Assembly: GCA_964618415.1 (NCBI GenBank)
Contig: CAZUAT010000025.1
Location: 1-38,919, forward strand
Direction of reading: 5' to 3'
Length of the DNA stretch: 38,919 nt
Source: JACTMI01 sp964618415
Lineage (GTDB): Bacteria; Acidobacteriota; Thermoanaerobaculia; Multivoradales; JAGPDF01
The notes beneath the pieces are model-generated. The model was given only the letters and a program-made list of their open reading frames with translations. It had not been told where the DNA came from and searched no databases. Both the position numbers and the translations under genes were made by a program. This document shows, piece after piece, positions 38,249 to 38,919 of this stretch (position 1 is its first letter; every line of letters begins with the position of its first letter).

Positions 38249-38919
38249 CTAGAGGTAGCCGAGCGCCTCCAGCCGCACTCGCTCGGCGGCCTCGAGTTCG
38301 CGCGGCGGTTCCGGCCCCGCTCCGCGGTCGGTCTGTTCGAGTTGCTGGCGCAGCGACTCGTGGAGGGTCCGCAGCGACTCGCTGCAGGCCACGGCGACGC
38401 GGTCCGGCGGCGTCCCCTCCTGGCACTGCTCGCCCGCCGGCCAACGGACCCGTCGACCCGGTCCGCCGTCGAAGCCGTGGATCGTCTTGCCCAGCCGCAT
38501 CGAGGCCGGCAGCGGATGGACCCAATGCTCGTTCTCCTCGAACAGTACGCCGGCGCGGGCGCTCGACGTGCCGGCGAGGGGCAGGCTGATGGCCGAGCTG
38601 GCGGGGACTTCGAGCCCCGCGGCGCGCAGGAAGGTGGGAAACAGGTCGATCAGGCTGACCGGTGTCGACACCCGGGCCGCCTCGCGCTGGCGCGGATACT
38701 TGACGATCAGCGGAATGTCGACCAGCTCGGGGTCGAGCCTCGCGGCATGGGAGAAGAACCCGCCCTCGCCGAGCAGCTCTCCATGGTCGGCGGCGATGAC
38801 GACGAGCGCGTCGTCGAGCCGCCCGGCGCGCTCGAGCGCGTCGAGCAGCTCGCCGACCTGACGGTCGACCTCGTGCACCTCCGCCGCATAGGCCAGCCGC
38901 AGCGCCGCGAGCCCCTCCG
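38249..38919 (-). CDS. Sulfatase / alkaline-phosphatase-superfamily enzyme, C-terminal part (cut by the right edge)
   Basis: The visible 222 codons continue past the window end in frame, reading LAALRLAYAAEVHEVDRQVG into the known part. VVIAADHGELLGEGGFFSHA is the conserved DHGE metal-binding region of sulfatases, with VDIPLIVKYPRQ and STPVSLIDLFPTFLRAAGL after it. The Cys/Ser-type active-site motif lies upstream, outside the window, so sulfatase versus phosphodiesterase cannot be settled. The C-terminal 60 residues hold an acidic, Glu-rich helix. It converges on the small membrane protein with 13 bases between stops. Confidence 0.88.
   Translation of the reverse strand, partial: EGLAALRLAYAAEVHEVDRQVGELLDALERAGRLDDALVVIAADHGELLGEGGFFSHAARLDPELVDIPLIVKYPRQREAARVSTPVSLIDLFPTFLRAAGLEVPASSAISLPLAGTSSARAGVLFEENEHWVHPLPASMRLGKTIHGFDGGPGRRVRWPAGEQCQEGTPPDRVAVACSESLRTLHESLRQQLEQTDRGAGPEPPRELEAAERVRLEALGYL

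Noticed and set aside
1..38919. Mobile elements, phage genes, tRNA or rRNA genes
   Set aside because: None seen: no transposase or integrase motifs, no terminal inverted repeats, and no recognisable tRNA cloverleaf or rRNA sequence.

Overview
The window is a gene-dense, very GC-rich bacterial chromosome segment. It has almost no intergenic DNA, many GTG starts and 4-base gene overlaps, and no tRNA, rRNA, CRISPR array or transposase that I could see. Two secreted ELWxxDGT-repeat proteins ending in DGFESGDTSRW, a GGDEF/TonB fusion, an SPFH/GYF protein and a DUF3516 helicase together suggest an Acidobacteriota-type organism, perhaps the Thermoanaerobaculia. That placement is an inference from gene content, not a phylogeny.

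Layout. Positions 1-1320 (minus) hold the start of an unknown exported protein cut by the left edge, a Nudix hydrolase and a metallo-beta-lactamase-fold hydrolase. Positions 1419-4679 hold a DUF2269 membrane protein, a lipoprotein and a GT-C-type membrane protein. Positions 4661-10287 (minus) are two tandem giant ELWxxDGT secreted proteins. Positions 10408-12405 carry a zinc-type MDR dehydrogenase and a 3-hydroxyacyl-CoA dehydrogenase. Positions 12548-17938 form a small biosynthetic island: an adenylating acyl ligase (minus) diverges from a flavin-dependent-halogenase-like enzyme, a complete ketosynthase and a ketosynthase-like chain-length-factor partner whose active-site Cys is Gln. Positions 17997-20699 hold an SrkA-type kinase, a small zinc-ribbon protein and a GGDEF-TM-TonB_C fusion. 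Positions 20779-24849 hold an S9 peptidase, a DUF418 membrane protein and a mini XdhC-like protein. Positions 24916-27045 (minus) are four genes joined by 4-base overlaps: a 57-aa membrane microprotein, a thioesterase, a short asparaginase and an RluA-type pseudouridine synthase. Positions 27177-29395 are an SPFH-GYF protein with its double zinc-ribbon membrane partner. Positions 29397-32741 (minus) are a DUF3516 helicase and a GT2 glycosyltransferase. Positions 32799-38235 are a five-gene operon of an exported protein, a GcvT-like protein, two PYROXD2-like FAD oxidoreductases and a small membrane protein. The right edge cuts a sulfatase.

A recurring regulatory feature runs through the window. 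A TANNNT hexamer (TAGGAT, TAGACT, TAGAAT, TAGGCT) lies 6-11 nt before many start codons that lack a Shine-Dalgarno sequence, which suggests widespread leaderless transcription. The same hexamer lies 16-25 nt before several other starts, most of which do carry a Shine-Dalgarno sequence. The most novel items are the KS/CLF/halogenase-like island, the GGDEF-TonB fusion, the tandem ELWxxDGT proteins with a shared C-terminal tag, and the leaderless promoter pattern.
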